Assembly (NCBI GenBank): GCA_030761205.1
Contig: JAULJL010000004.1
Coordinates: 21,859,172 to 21,923,171 of the forward strand
Direction of reading: 5' to 3'
DNA: 64,000 nt
Source of the DNA: Fremontodendron californicum
Taxonomy: Eukaryota > Streptophyta > Magnoliopsida > Malvales > Malvaceae
Under the pieces are notes generated by a model. The model was not told the DNA's origin, ran no database searches, and saw only the letters and a program-made list of their open reading frames with translations. Positions 37,497-49,615 of the stretch are shown in pieces; position 1 is the stretch's first letter, and each line of letters begins with the position of its first letter. The translations under genes were made by a program, and so were the position numbers.

Positions 37497-39087
37497 GATC
37501 TTTGAGAGTCGAGCCACAAATTGATCATGTGTTATTTTAAAATCTCGAATTAATAGATTTAATCGATATTTAATTTTAATTCTCTTTATATTCTTTCTTT
37601 CTGTGTTTCTATTTTGCTGGAAGTTACATTTTGATATTTGTTAATTCTTTGTTCATTTTTTTTATGTCGTTTATTTTTTTAAATCATGGAATGTTTATAA
37701 TAAAGAGTCGTAGACAAATAGTCGAAGGTTTTCTTTTTCCTTCTCATATACGGACACATGCATTTCATACATAAGCTCTACACCCGAGCTTTATCCCTTT
37801 AGGTGAAAGTAAAGTACCTACGCTCTCGTGAGGCAATAACCTCCGCATGGGCTAGCGAAACACTTTCGGAGTAATAAAGTACCTACGCTTTCGTGAGGCA
37901 ATAACCTCCGCATAAGCTTGGAAAATATGCTCCAACAAATTGAACTCGTTTTAAATCGGGATGCCTTACTAGCCTTCACGGGCGACAGTAAGGAGCAATT
38001 TGGAGCCTTTTAGAACCTAACTCAACCTCATGTAGTGAACTTGAGTAGAGCCATATCGAATTTCCGATCAGATATCCTCGAAATTAGGAAGGAACATTGT
38101 GATCTTTCGCTATTTGTTTACATTCCGAACAAACACTGTAAATTGGGTAATGATACACGTACATTGTGCTACCCGTAATAAGTTTAAAATTTCGCCCCGA
38201 AGGCACCGTGATGCTTAAATAAGTTGATACCGTTGGGGCAAATGTTCGTTAACTTTTTGAATTTGTAAATATGAAAATTCTTTCTTTTCGTACGTCTCGT
38301 ACATTTCATGCATTGATGCACTTGTAAATAAAAAGCATTTACATTTATAATTGTATTTTTGATTTCACGGTGATAATAATCTCGTTTGATAAACCGCATA
38401 AACACTTGTTGTTGATTAAATGAGAATTGCAAACCGGTAGTGTTGAATAAATACTCGGACATTTGTGCCATAATAAGACCCACTACCACAAAAGTTTTTG
38501 ATAGAAATTGGTTTTTGAAAATAATATTTTGATTTTTACAAAGAAAAAAAAAGCAAACATTTTTCAGAAAAACAAAAAAAAAACAAAAAAATTTGCGGAT
38601 TGAATTTGGGGGCAAAGTCTGTGCAATAAAATTGTTGAATAATTAAGTTCAGTCCGAATCATGAATAGTTTTCTGTATATATTCGTGCATTAATTTGTTT
38701 ATTCTTTAGACAAATCAAAATTAGCATCATATTGCACTTATAACATGCATGGTCATTCATTGTAGAATACGTTAGTGACATCCATGATCTTTCTCTGTAT
38801 ATACCAGTACATCATTTTATTTATTCTGCACATGCGTCATATCGACATCGTGATTGCATTCATTACAATAAGGTCTTGCATTCGTGACATACATGGTCAC
38901 TCATTGTACATACTCATGCATTAATTTGTTTATTCTTTACATGCATCATATGGGCATCGTGTTACATTCACGGCATTCATAGCTCATGCATCATGAAACA
39001 CACTTGGAGAATAAAAAAAAGAAGTCGGTTTAGCTTTGCAAGGATTTCTCTTCCGAATCAGAGGTATAAGAATCACTGCATACCTCT
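37497..39087 (+). other. Leader region between primer site and gag
   Basis: No gene is seen. A segment including tacctacgctctcgtgaggc occurs twice (about 37815 and 37870) and has counterparts in the minus-strand Tat element at 8225-8340. Positions 38650-38960 hold three loose copies of a phrase around gtgcattaatttgtttattc. The minus-strand frame at 38184-38615 has no recognisable domain. Confidence 0.6.
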
Positions 39088-40647
39088 ATGACGCAGGCCG
39101 GAACCATGGAGGATGAACAAAATAGACTGGATAGAGTGGAAAGAGAACAGAGAGAATTACAAGAACAGTTAGCCAGATCTCAGCAAGAAATACGAGAACA
39201 GATAGCAAAATCTCGAGAGGAGTCACGCGAGCAAATAGACAAGATGATTGAAATGATGACTAGACTGACCCGAGGAAAATGGGTTGCTGAAGAATCGATC
39301 ATAAGGGGAGAACCTCGACCTCGAGCAAATGACAACGAAGATCCGATTTACCTAGCGAGTCAACAAGGCCAAGGACAATTTCAAGTGAACTCGGAATTTC
39401 ACCACTCAGACTCAGTTGTCATTCCAAACCAAGATGGTTCACCAGGACAAGAAAAGCTGAAAAAACGTGTGGCAAAGCAAGTGGAAGACACAGAGGTGCA
39501 ACAGAAGTATGATCTGTTTGAAAGGAGACTCAAAGCCATAGAGGGAATAGACGTTTTCGGGAATACGGATCCAAATGAGCTCAGCTTGGTCCCGGATTTG
39601 TTGATTCCGCCAAAATTCAAGGTCCCTCAATTTGAAAAGTATGACGGATCGAAATGTCCATCAAACCACATCATGATGTTTTGTCGAAAAATGGCTGGCT
39701 ACACCAACAATGACAAGCTGTTAATCCACTGCTTCCAAGACAGTCTAACAGGATCGGCTGCGAGATGGTATAATCAGTTGGATCGGGGCTGTATCCGTTC
39801 TTGGAAAGATCTGGCAAAAGCTTTCAAGACTCAGTATAAGCACATGATCGACATGGCACCAGATAGGTTAGCCTTGCAAAATATGGGGAAAAGAGCCACT
39901 GAGAGCTTCAAAGAATATGCTCAGAGGTGGATGGACATGGCCACCCAAGTACAACCGGCTCTGACTCAAAAGGAAATTACTGTCCTTTTTGTGAATACAC
40001 TGCACGCTCCGTACTATGATAGACTCGTTGGCAATGCCACAAAGAATTTTGCAGATATGGTAACCTCAGGAGAGATGATTGAAAATGCTATCAAGAACGG
40101 AAAACTCGAAGGAGATGAGACATCCAATGCCGAGGGAAACGAGGCACCTGAAAGGAAGGAGAAACATGTCCAGGCTATGGGAGAATTCACTCCATATCCC
40201 CGGGTCTCTCCACATCAATCATGTTACTCTGCCAATGTCTCTTAAAGTCATTATCCTTACCTTCCAAATATTCAAACACATCATCCTATGTCAGCCCTTG
40301 CAACTAGGCCTGCTTCCCAGAAACGACCGAGGGGCAACCAAGAGAAGTTTTCAATCCCAATCTCTGACCTGTTGCAATTACTAATGAGGAACCGATACCT
40401 CACCCCTGTGTCTTTGAAAACAGCTCCAAACCCATCAGCAAGGAGCTATGACCCGAACAGCAAGTGTGAGTATCACATGGGGGCAATCGGACATTCAACT
40501 GAAAAATGCAGACGACTGAAGGAAAAGATTGAAGGTCTTGTCCATGATGGCATTTTGACTCCAGAGCTAGTCGAACAGTGGAAATCCGCATTGCCAGAAA
40601 TTGGTTTCTTCGCCGCGGGTTTTGAGGATGAGAATGGTTACCTCTAA
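39088..40647 (+). pseudogene. Tat/Ogre-type gag, one premature stop
   Basis: Gag would assemble the cytoplasmic particle that packages element RNA. The frame starts MTQAGTMEDEQNRLDRVERE and has a long charged coiled-coil segment (about residues 10-65). The retrotransposon gag domain (about residues 175-330) contains FEKYDGSKCP, FCRKMAGYTNNDKLLIH, CFQDSLTGSAARWYNQLD and YYDRLVGNATKNFADM. A TAA at 40243-40245 ends the first part (385 aa). The same frame then continues from 40246 to 40647, with the knuckle-like CEYHMGAIGHSTEKC near 40465-40510. So a single stop separates two otherwise open parts. The stop may be a mutation or could be read through; no protease or polymerase follows. Confidence 0.88.
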
Positions 40648-43379
40648 AAGCATGTCAACAAGCATTGAGGAATATGCATGTAGTTCTATGCCTGATCATG
40701 AAAGCACTTGTCTTATGTTGGCATCCTCATAAAATAAATAAATTTTGAATTTCAAAAGCTTTGTGTTTGTTGTGTTTTAATTTGAATTTGCAAGAATAAA
40801 CATTAAAGAAATTCTTGATTTTTGAAGAGCGCGTTCGTAAAAGAAAAAAATCCTTCTTCACATTAAGAAATGATGGGGAGTCTCGAGATTATTGATGATC
40901 ATTGTTAGAAATCACCCAACACCCTTCCCCCTTTTTTTCGGACTCGCCTATGCTTGAATCCTTTAAGTTGAAACAGTCAATGCTTCCAGGAACATATTGT
41001 TGAATTTCAGAAACCACAGTCAGTGCAACAAGAAAAATGCATATCCTAGTTTAGGTTATGAGCAATGGAACAAACTTTTTGAAAGAATCCGAGCTTTTGG
41101 TGTCTCAAACAAGTGAAACCTCTTTCAAGAATCTAGATCATGGTAAATTGATGTGTGTCAAGGTTATGCCAAAACCATTCACATCCCTTTCCGTAACCAC
41201 AAAACAAGAGTTGCCCAGACATCACTTCATGATTAACGTCTCGGGTAACAATGATTAAACCTGATTTTCTCGTGTTCTTAGAAAAAAGCTGTTTTCGAGC
41301 CATATTCTTTCTTATCCCTTCGGAGAGCAAAAAGACTCGAGGTATTCCTCGTTATGATACGAAGTCTCATTTGTATGACCAATCAAATGGTGCATCATTT
41401 GTAGATACGAAAGACGCGTGGTGGATAAAGATGGAGTAATTTTCGGAGCATGCAAAAAAAAAATGAAAAAATGAAAAAAAAAAGAAAAGAAAAAATGAAA
41501 AAAGAAAAATGAGTGTGACATCATGCATTTATGAAATTCAAGACGGTTTCAAAAAAAAAAAAAAAAAAAAAAAAACCTTTTCATTATTTTCCTCTAAGGA
41601 ATGACTCTTCGATTTACGTGCTTGTGTTCGAGATGAAAAATGGCCATCTTTCATCATCCTTTCACAAAATAGAAAATATCCTTTTGCTACCCCTTTTGAG
41701 CCTAGTGAATACTTTTGTTCTTTCAACCCCGATCAAGGATCACCCTCCACACTAGGGGGGCAAATTCGAGGAAGGATCTTTTCAAAGGTCACGGATAGTG
41801 AAGTCTTGGTTCAAAAACGAAAAAGAATGTCGTGAATCAAAGAGAAATCTGAGCTTCCAAATGACTACGGGCTCACCTTGTCAAAATAGAGATGCAAAAA
41901 AAAAAGGAGATAAAAAGAAAGATGAAAGCAAAAACAGAAAAGGAAGAAAAGAACGGATGAAAATCATCGAATAAAGAGAAAAGCTCAGAAAAGACAAGTG
42001 TTTCAAAGAGAATCCTCCTCATGAAATGATCCTTGATTTGATCACCTTAAACACATGTTTGGGCCTATCTATCTTTCTTTCAGTACCTCGAACCTCGGCC
42101 TACATTACGTACCTGGAAAAAACCATTTCGATCGAGCATGGTCATTTAAATTGATGAGTCTATTCTTAGAGAAATGCATGAGACTTCGGTCTCTTTTCTG
42201 GTTAAAAATCTTTTTTGGATAAGTCTTGATTTCTTGAATGCATGGTGAAACATTTAAAAAAAAATGAAATGAAAAATGGAAAGAAGGAGACTCTAGGGTG
42301 AAAACCCGACATGGGCAGTCTAGAGTAAAATGGGAGAATTTCGGTGTTGCTTATGGTATCGTCGAGGCCATAACAAAAGAAGAAGTCATTTTGAAGAAGT
42401 TAAGGAACATCTGAGAATTCCAAAATGTCCCAAAACTGTCAACTCTCGTTTGGAGGATTGACTTTAAAAAACTGAGACCGCTTTCCTTTCCAGGACTAAT
42501 TCTCCAGTTTGAACATTCCAGCTAGCCTTGACGTTTGTCAAAACGCCATGATTTGGAAACTAAAAGAAGGTTGAATTTGTTTGAGTCCAAAAAAATCATG
42601 TTCTATAAAATCTGTTCTATTTGTGAATCTAGAAAGGATATACATTTTTCCTGTTGCGAAGTCTCCTTGGATCGACCAAAATCTTGTGGTATCAAGCCTT
42701 CCGACTCAATTTGAAAAAAAAATCTGAATCGACACTCAGAAAAACTTCTAACAGTGATCATCAATCTTCAAGAGATTTGGATATCAGACGATGACATTTT
42801 CAGCTCAAAAGTTTTCAGTAAATAAGCAAACATTTTTCAAAAAAAGAAGCAAGCAAAAGCAGATAAATGAAAATATTTTTGGAAGAAACCATTTCCGATG
42901 TTGGCATAAGACGAAGGTTCTTCTGGCCCAGAGGTATGGAACTATTGAGGTAAAAGAAATGAACATTTGGCTCAGGCTCCAGTTGATAAAACTTTGAAAA
43001 ACTATCGGGGCAAAGGGATAGTTCCAAAGTGAAGAAAAATGTTGATCTCTTACGAGGCACGAGCGTTTCAGGATACACTCTGTTTCGAAGAGGAAAAACA
43101 ATTTGGAAAAACTAAACCAAGATCAGAAAAAGAAAAAAAAACAATTGGGGGCATTCGCATCATTCATGAACATTCGCATTTTTATTAAGTTTTGCATCTG
43201 CATCGTGTCGTAAAATGTGTACATTGTTCGTGGGTACTTGAACATGCATCATCAGGGGCATATGCATTGACATCGCATGACATTCACATTTCATGCATGA
43301 CATTGAGTATTTGAAATTTTGACATTTGAATTCGAACATTCAGTGAGATTTTCTTCCAAGATATGATCTTCAGGTATGA
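40648..43379 (+). other. Non-coding interior of the Tat/Ogre-type element where pol would be expected
   Basis: No reverse transcriptase, RNase H, integrase or protease motif is seen in any frame. The short frames at 41058-41258, 41251-41439 and 42791-42997 have no recognised domain. Positions 41633-41765 resemble 5540-5660 (reverse complement) in the minus-strand element. A/G-rich tracts lie at 41450-41575 and 41895-41960. Confidence 0.7.
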
Positions 43380-43399
43380 TCACCAAGACCAATTTATTT

Positions 43400-43735
43400 T
43401 CAAAGTCGTGGAGCCTCTGATTAGAGGAGCAATTTATTTTTTCAAGTGTGGAGCCTCTGATGAGAGGAGCAATTTATTTTTCGAAGTTGTGGAGCCTCTG
43501 ATGAGAGGAGCAATTTATTTTTCCAAGTGATGGAGCCTCTGATGAGAGGAGCAATTTAATTTCAAAGTTGTAGAGCCTCTGATGAGAGGAGCAATTTATT
43601 TCCAAGTGGTAGAGCCTCTGAGGAGAGGAGCAATTTATTTTCAAAGTTGTGGAGCCTCTGATGAGAGGAGCAATTTATTTTCAAAGTTGTGGAGCCTCTG
43701 ATTAGAGGAGCAATTTATTTTTCAAAGTGATAGAA
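43400..43735 (+). repeat. First array of the ~40-bp gagcctctgatgagagg repeat (eight copies)
   Basis: Eight copies of a 38-43 bp unit share gagcctctgatgagaggagc followed by aatttatttt. Variable words (aaagttgtg, aagtgatg, aaagtcgtg) separate them. The core contains the inverted pair CCTCT-gatg-AGAGG, a possible small stem-loop. The unit is the same as in 44325-45885. Confidence 0.92.
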
Positions 43736-43747
43736 AATTAGAAAAAA

Positions 43748-44101
43748 GACTTCCGGGCACCTGTTCTAAGACCTCCGGGCATTTCTCTTTTAAGTCCTCC
43801 GGGCACAGCAAAAAAAGAAAATTAGAAAGAAAGAAGACCTCCGGGCTTCTATTTTAAGACCTCCGGGCATTCTTCTCAGAAGTCATGTTTTTAAGACCTC
43901 CGGGCACCATTTTCGAAGAAAAGACATTTTCAAAAAGACCTTCGGGCACCATTTTCAAAGAAAAGACATTTAAAAAAAAAAAAAAAACCTCTGGGCACCT
44001 GTTTCAAGACCTCCGGGCGTTATTCTCAAAAGTCATGGATAAGACCTCCGGGCGCCATTTTCAAAATAACATCTTTCAAAACCTCCGGGTACCATTTTCA
44101 A
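43748..44101 (+). repeat. Array of about eleven cctccgggc motifs
   Basis: The motif gacctccgggcacc (with variants) recurs about eleven times with spacing from about 18 to 60 bp, joined by words such as attttcaaagaaaagacatt. It separates the two arrays of the gagcctctg repeat. The frame at 43885-44130 is a translation of this array. Confidence 0.85.
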
Positions 44102-44324
44102 TTTTTGCAAAGTCAAACTTGTTACTTTAAGAAAGGTCGAGCCTCAGTATGATTAGTCGAGTGGCGATGTCCAAAGAATCTGACAAGGAATTTCAAAACT
44201 GAACGAGAAAGAGATGGGATATCCAGAATGAGTCTTCACTTTCGTAAGACTAAGGTAGTAAGTGAGGTGATGATTTAAGTTGTGTTCAAACTCATTGTCA
44301 AAAATTCGAAGTTAGTTTTTTATT

Positions 44325-45885
44325 TTCAAAGTTGTAGAGCCTCTGATGAGAGGAGCAATTTATTTTCAAAGTCGTGGAGCCTCTGATGAGAGGAGCAATT
44401 TATTTTCAAAGTCGTGGAGCCTCTGATGAGAGGAGCAATTTATTTTTCCAAGTGATAGAGCCTCTGATTAGAGGAGCAATTTATTTTCCAAGTGATAGAG
44501 CCTCTGATTAGAGGAGCAGTTTATTTTTAAAAGTTGTGGAGCCTCTGATGAGAGGAGCAATTTATTTTTCCAAGTGATGGAGCCTCTGATGAGAGGAGCA
44601 ATTTATTTTCAAAAGTCGTGGAGCCTCTGATGAGAGGAGCAATTTATTTTTCCAAGTGATGGAGCCTCTGATGAGAGGAGCAATTTATTTTCAAAAGTTG
44701 TGGAGCCTCTAAAGAGAGGAGCAATTTATTTTCAAAGTTGTGAAGCCTCTGATGAGAGGAGCAATTTATTTTCAAAGTTGTAGAGCCTCTGATGAGAGGA
44801 GCAATTTATTTTTCAAAGTTGTGGAGCCTCTGATGAGAGGAGCAATTTATTTTCAAAGTCGTGGAGCCTCTGATGAGAGGAGTAATTTATTTTCAAAGTC
44901 GTGGAGCCTCTGATGAGAGGAGCAATTTATTTTCAAAGTTGTGGAGCCTCTGATGAGAGGAGCAATTTATTTTCAAAATCGTGGAGCCTCTGATGAGAGG
45001 AGCAATTTATTTTTCAAGTGATAGAGCCTCTGATGAGAGGAGCAATTTATTTTTCAAAGTCGTAGAGCCTCTGATGAGAGGAGCAATTTATTTTTCAAAG
45101 TCGTGGAGCCTCTGATGAGAGGAGCAATTTATTTTTCAAAGTCGTAGAGCCTCTGATGAGAGGAGCAATTTATTTTCAAAGTCGTAGAGCCTCTGATGAG
45201 AGGAGCAATTTATTTTCAAAGTTGTGGAGCCTCTGATGAGAGGAGCAATTTATTTTTCAAAGTCGTAGAGCCTCTGATGAGAGGAGCAATTTATTTTCAA
45301 AGTCGTAGAGCCTCTGATGAGAGGAGCAATTTATTTTCAAAGTTATGGAGCCTCTGATGAGAGGAGCAATTTGTTTTCAAAGTCGTAGAGCCTCTGATTA
45401 GAGGAGCAGTTTATTTTTCCAAGTGATAGAGCCTCTGATGAGAGGAGCAATTTATTTTTCAAAGTCGTAGAGCCTCTGATGAGAGGAGCAATTTATTTTT
45501 CAAGTGATAGAGCCTCTGATGAGAGGAGCAATTTATTTTTCAAAGTCGTAGAGCCTCTGATGAGAGGAGCAATTTATTTTTCAAAGTCGTGGAGCCTCTG
45601 ATGAGAGGAGCAATTTATTTTTCAAAGTCGTAGAGCCTCTGATGAGAGGAGCAATTTATTTTCAAAGTCGTAGAGCCTCTGATGAGAGGAGCAATTTATT
45701 TTCAAAGTTGTGGAGCCTCTGATGAGAGGAGCAATTTATTTTTCAAAGTCGTAGAGCCTCTGATGAGAGGAGCAATTTATTTTCAAAGTCGTAGAGCCTC
45801 TGATGAGAGGAGCAATTTATTTTTTCAAAGTTGTAGAGTCTCTGATAAGAGGAGCAATTTATTTCCCAAATGATAGAGCCTCGCT
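44325..45885 (+). repeat. Second, large array of the ~40-bp gagcctctgatgagagg repeat
   Basis: About 37-38 copies of the same 39-43 bp unit lie in direct repetition. Linker words vary in a higher-order pattern (aaagtcgtag, aaagtcgtgg, aaagttgtgg, caagtgatag), suggesting amplification of blocks of several units. Frames crossing it, for example 45682-45873, are repeat translations. Confidence 0.93.
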
Positions 45886-45956
45886 AAAAATAGATCTCTG
45901 CAACCGGACAAAATTGGTTATATCGTCTTTGCCCTATTCCTGACTCTCAGCAATGT

Positions 45957-45971
45957 GCAAAGAGGGGCAGC
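45957..45971 (+). other. Polypurine tract of the Tat/Ogre-type element
   Basis: gcaaagaggggcagc lies directly before the right LTR, the place where plus-strand DNA synthesis is primed. Confidence 0.65.
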
Positions 45972-47968
45972 TGTAATAACCAATTTTCGTCCGGGTCGGA
46001 TTCGAATCCGACCCGGACCACCAGCGGGCCCAAAACCCAAACCGAAACCAAACCCAAGCCCAAGCCCAAGCCCAAACCAATATCCTTCCCCCCTAAGTAA
46101 CCTTAGCCGCCTTTCCCTGTTGCAGCCGCCTCTCCCTGCCGCCAGCCACCCACCAGCCTGACATCTAGAACCAACCCTGCCAACCCTCAACCCCTACACG
46201 CAACCAAACCCCCCATAAAAGCCCCCAATCGGCCAGCAAAAGTGGAGAGGAGGCCAAATCCAGATAGGGGATCCCCTCTTTTCACCAAAAAACCCCAGAT
46301 CTGGGGTCCGAAACCTAGATCTGGGTCCTTTTCAAAAAAAAAAAAAAAAAAAAACACAAATTCATCTAAAACTACAAAACCCAAAAAGCCATACTCTGCC
46401 CAAAAAAATAGCTGACCATCTCTTGTCTAATTCGTCAACTAGAATCCAAAAATCAAGTCCCCAAATTCATCAGCTAGGAACCAAGGCTCAATTCTTTAAA
46501 AACTAAGAATTACGAAAAAAAAAAAGGAGATCCGAACAGCAAAGAGATGAGGGGAGGCTATTTTTTAGGGGGAGAGGTGGCTAAGTAAAGAAGAAAAGGG
46601 AAGTTGATTTTGGAGAGAGGTTGGCGGCTAAAGAGAGAGCTCAGGAGGAAGGAGCTAGGGGCAAAAGGGGGAAAGAGGGAAGGAATAAGAAGGCTTTGAA
46701 GGTTTTAAAAAAGAAAAAGAAAGGCTACAAAAGAAGGGTTTTAAAAAAAAAAAAGGTGGCGTTGAAAGGCTACAGAGGAAGGGTTTAAAAAAAAAAAAGT
46801 AAGGAATGGGTGTTAAAAAGGATTAAAGAAAGAGGACAAGAATTAAGGAAGGAAGAAAGAAAGTTTGGTGGGAGCCAAGGGGTCTACTGAAAGGGTTTTT
46901 TAAAAAAAAAATAAATAAAAGCAAGATGAGAAATTGAGAAGAAAGGTGGTGTGAAGCCACGCGGGAAGGTGGTCGAGTACGAGCAAAGAGCTTTACGAAG
47001 ATCAAATTTGGTATTTTAAATTTTAGATTCTCGATATTTTTCAAGTATGGTTTTACTTTCCTCATTTATTTATATTTCTATTTTTGTTTATTTATTTTTG
47101 TCCAGCATTCGACATTTTTTTTATTATTCGGTTTCGATTTTAAAATTATAAAAATGATTTTTTTAAATTAATACGTGTCTTTTAAAATTATTTTCGGTAA
47201 ATAAAATTTTCTAAAAACAGATTTCTTTCTCGGGATGGTCGGAGTATCAATCGTTCTTTGAAATGGTCCGAGTAAGAATAATAATCGAAACATTATCGAA
47301 AGTATCGGAATGGTTCGAGAATTATTCTTACATAGATAATTTCTTTTATTCCGAAAATAATTATTAAAAGCATTTTAACTTTCAAAAAAAAAAAGAGGAT
47401 TTTTTTAATAAATACGAATTACCGACGACGGAATTCGAAGGACGTCACGGTAGTGATTCCTAAGATGTCTTGAGGTGAGAAGATCTCGTTAAATACCACC
47501 GAGAGTGTCGGGAATATTTAATGAGTATTTTCGATAATAAATTTACATTCACTTTCGATTTAAAAAAAAAAAAAACAGTTCAAAAAAAATCAAAAAAATA
47601 ATAAACATGTTTTTTTTAAGAATAAAAAAATAAAAGAGAATTATTTTTAAATACCGATGTTAAATCCATTAAATCGAGATTAAAGATAACACGTGATCAA
47701 GTGGTACCGTTTTCTAAACGGGCGTTGCGGGGGTGCTAATCCTTCCCCGCACGTAACCGACTCCCGAACCCAAATTTGTTTTTACTCTGGTTCAAAGCGC
47801 GGACTTCAAAATTGGTTTTAAAAAATGTTTTAATTAATTTTAAAATATTTTACTAAAATCGGTTTTAATAGGTGGCCAATCACACCTAGCAAAAAAGATT
47901 GGTGGCGACTCCATTTTTTGTGTTTTCATCAAATTCGTCGTAGCGGTCCAAAAAAAATCGTTATGACA
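45972..47968 (+). repeat. Right LTR of the Tat/Ogre-type element
   Basis: It is a near-identical copy of 35478-37475. The visible differences are mostly A-run lengths and a cluster of substitutions near 47430-47465. It is followed directly by ATGTC, the second copy of the target duplication (47969-47973). Confidence 0.93.
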
Positions 47969-47973
47969 ATGTC

Positions 47974-49518
47974 AGATGCATGTTTTATGCTCATGAGACA
48001 TTTGCAAATGTTGGTGTCCTTGAGTTATATGCTGACATAGATGATGTTGACGATGGTTGCGGCCCTTCAAATGTTCGCACAATAGAAAACTTTCCCATAG
48101 AAGATTATGATTCTGGGTCGTTCTATGTTCACACTACATACGACATTCCCACAGAAGAAGTCGTGCCCTTATCTCAAGCTACAACTTTTCAGACTTCATT
48201 AGTCTCACAAACCCTAATTCCTACTACCCTCGAAGATGAGCCAGCTGGTGTTGATCCTGTTCGTCCACGTGGAGTCCATGGTGAAGATGTTGGTGAATTT
48301 AGTGAGCAGGAAGAGGATGCTGAATTCGCAAGTGATGACAATACTGATTCTGACCCAGACGTCGTCCCTGCTGAGATCAACACTCATGGAGATATCAACA
48401 CTCATGGAGATATCAACACTCATGGAGATATTCCCCCATGTCAGGCTGCATCCCATATGCATACACTGGATCTGGAGGCAATGCATGTGCTAGAATTTCC
48501 AGAGTATGCTCATACATTAGCTATGCCTCTGACATTTGATCCATCTGCAGTTGATCTGTGTGTTGGGTTACAATTCCCAACGAAAGAGGCTGTGCTTTCA
48601 GCTATCAAGCACTATAACATCAAAAACTCTGTAGATTACAGAGTAATTGAATCTGAGCCGACGAAATATTATTCCAAGTGCATAATGTATGGGAATGGGT
48701 GTAATTGGAGAATAAGGGCAACTTTTATGAAGAAGAAACAGCTATGGGAGATTAGAAAATATGAAGGGCCTCATACTTGCACATCGGGGAGGATTTCACA
48801 AGATCATTGCAAGTTAGATTGTAACATGATCTGTTCATGCATTTTGTCATTGGTCCAAGCAAATCCGGAGATTTCCGTTTCAGTTTTGATCGCTGAGATG
48901 CGAATCCGGTATGGATACATCACCTCCTACAAGAAAACATGGCAAGCAAAGCAAAGGCAATTGTTCGAGTATTTGGCGATTGGGAAAGATCGTACAATGA
49001 GCTACCTAAATGGTTAGGTGCAATGCAACATTTCGTGCCTGGTACAATTGTGGAATTGCAAACGGTACCTGTATATCACGGTGATCGACTGGTCCAGGGT
49101 AAGAGAATATTCCATCGACTATTTTGGACATTTAAGTCGTGCATTGAAGGGTATCCGTATTGTAAACCTATTGTGCAAATAGACGGTACTTTCTTATATG
49201 GAAAATACAAAGGCACATTATTGTTAGCTATTGCACAAGATGGCAACCGAAACATACTGCCAATTGCCTTTGCCATTGTGGAGGGTGAGACAACAGAGGC
49301 TTGGTCATTCTTTCTCAGTAACTTGCGCAGACACGTGACAAAACAGCCTGGCATTTGCTTGATGTCTGATCGACATGAAGCCATCAAAGCTGCGATTAGA
49401 CGCGATGGTGGATGGAATCCTCCACATGCATATTCAGTGTACTGCATTCGACACATTGCAGCAAACTTTATGAAAAAGTTTAACAATAAGGAATTGCGTC
49501 GACAAATTTTTAACATGG
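47974..49518 (+). pseudogene. MULE transposase, central part (MuDR domain and DDE catalytic domain), one frameshift
   Basis: MuDR-type transposases bind the terminal repeats and cut and paste the element. After the retrotransposon the frame resumes (MFYAHETFANVGVLELYAD from 47980) and is open to 49017. An acidic region with three NTHGDI copies (48376-48431) precedes the MuDR domain (about 48550-48790: LQFPTKEAVLSAIKHYNIKN, then GCNWRIRATF and GPHTC). Near 48950 the reading must move to another frame (GDWERSYNELPKWLGAM to 49518); one base appears to be missing. The catalytic domain there has VQIDGTFLYGKYKG with the first Asp, LLAIAQDGNRNILPIAFAIV, and MSDRHEAI with the second Asp. Confidence 0.9.
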
Positions 49519-49615
49519 GTATGGAATCAAATCATAGTTATTTTATCTCTTATATTTCGTTTAGCATATAAAATAATATTGAAATTCACAAGTTTTTTGT
49601 TTTAAAATTTATTAG
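49519..49615 (+). other. Predicted intron in the MULE transposase gene (97 bp)
   Basis: GTATGG after AACATGG and AAATTTATTAG before GATACGAG give canonical GT and AG ends. Removing it joins FNMG to YELRRPNFHF, a junction expected in this family (NMGYEL). The unspliced frame would end after a further 20 residues. Confidence 0.75.

Larger units (their letters stand above)
35478..47968 (+). mobile_element. Tat/Ogre-type LTR retrotransposon, complete ends, pol-less (non-autonomous)
   Basis: Two LTRs of 1998 and 1997 bp begin TGTAATAACC and end TTATGACA. They are flanked by the 5-bp duplication ATGTC. A primer-binding site follows the left LTR and a purine tract precedes the right LTR. Internally there is only a gag gene (39088-40647); 40648-45957 holds no protease, reverse transcriptase or integrase. 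Instead there are large arrays of short tandem repeats. The LTRs differ at only a small number of positions by eye, so the insertion is recent. Movement would require enzymes from an autonomous relative. Confidence 0.93.

Noticed and set aside
45682..45873. 63-codon plus-strand frame in the tandem array
   Set aside because: It is the translation of the ~40-bp repeat in changing frames and has no independent coding signal.
43400..45885. Possible CRISPR array
   Set aside because: Spacer-like linkers are not unique, the units are direct tandem copies inside a plant LTR element, and no cas genes are present.
43400..45885. Hammerhead ribozyme core suggested by ctgatgag in each repeat
   Set aside because: The required GAAA segment and cleavage-site arrangement do not follow; only the first half of the core is matched.
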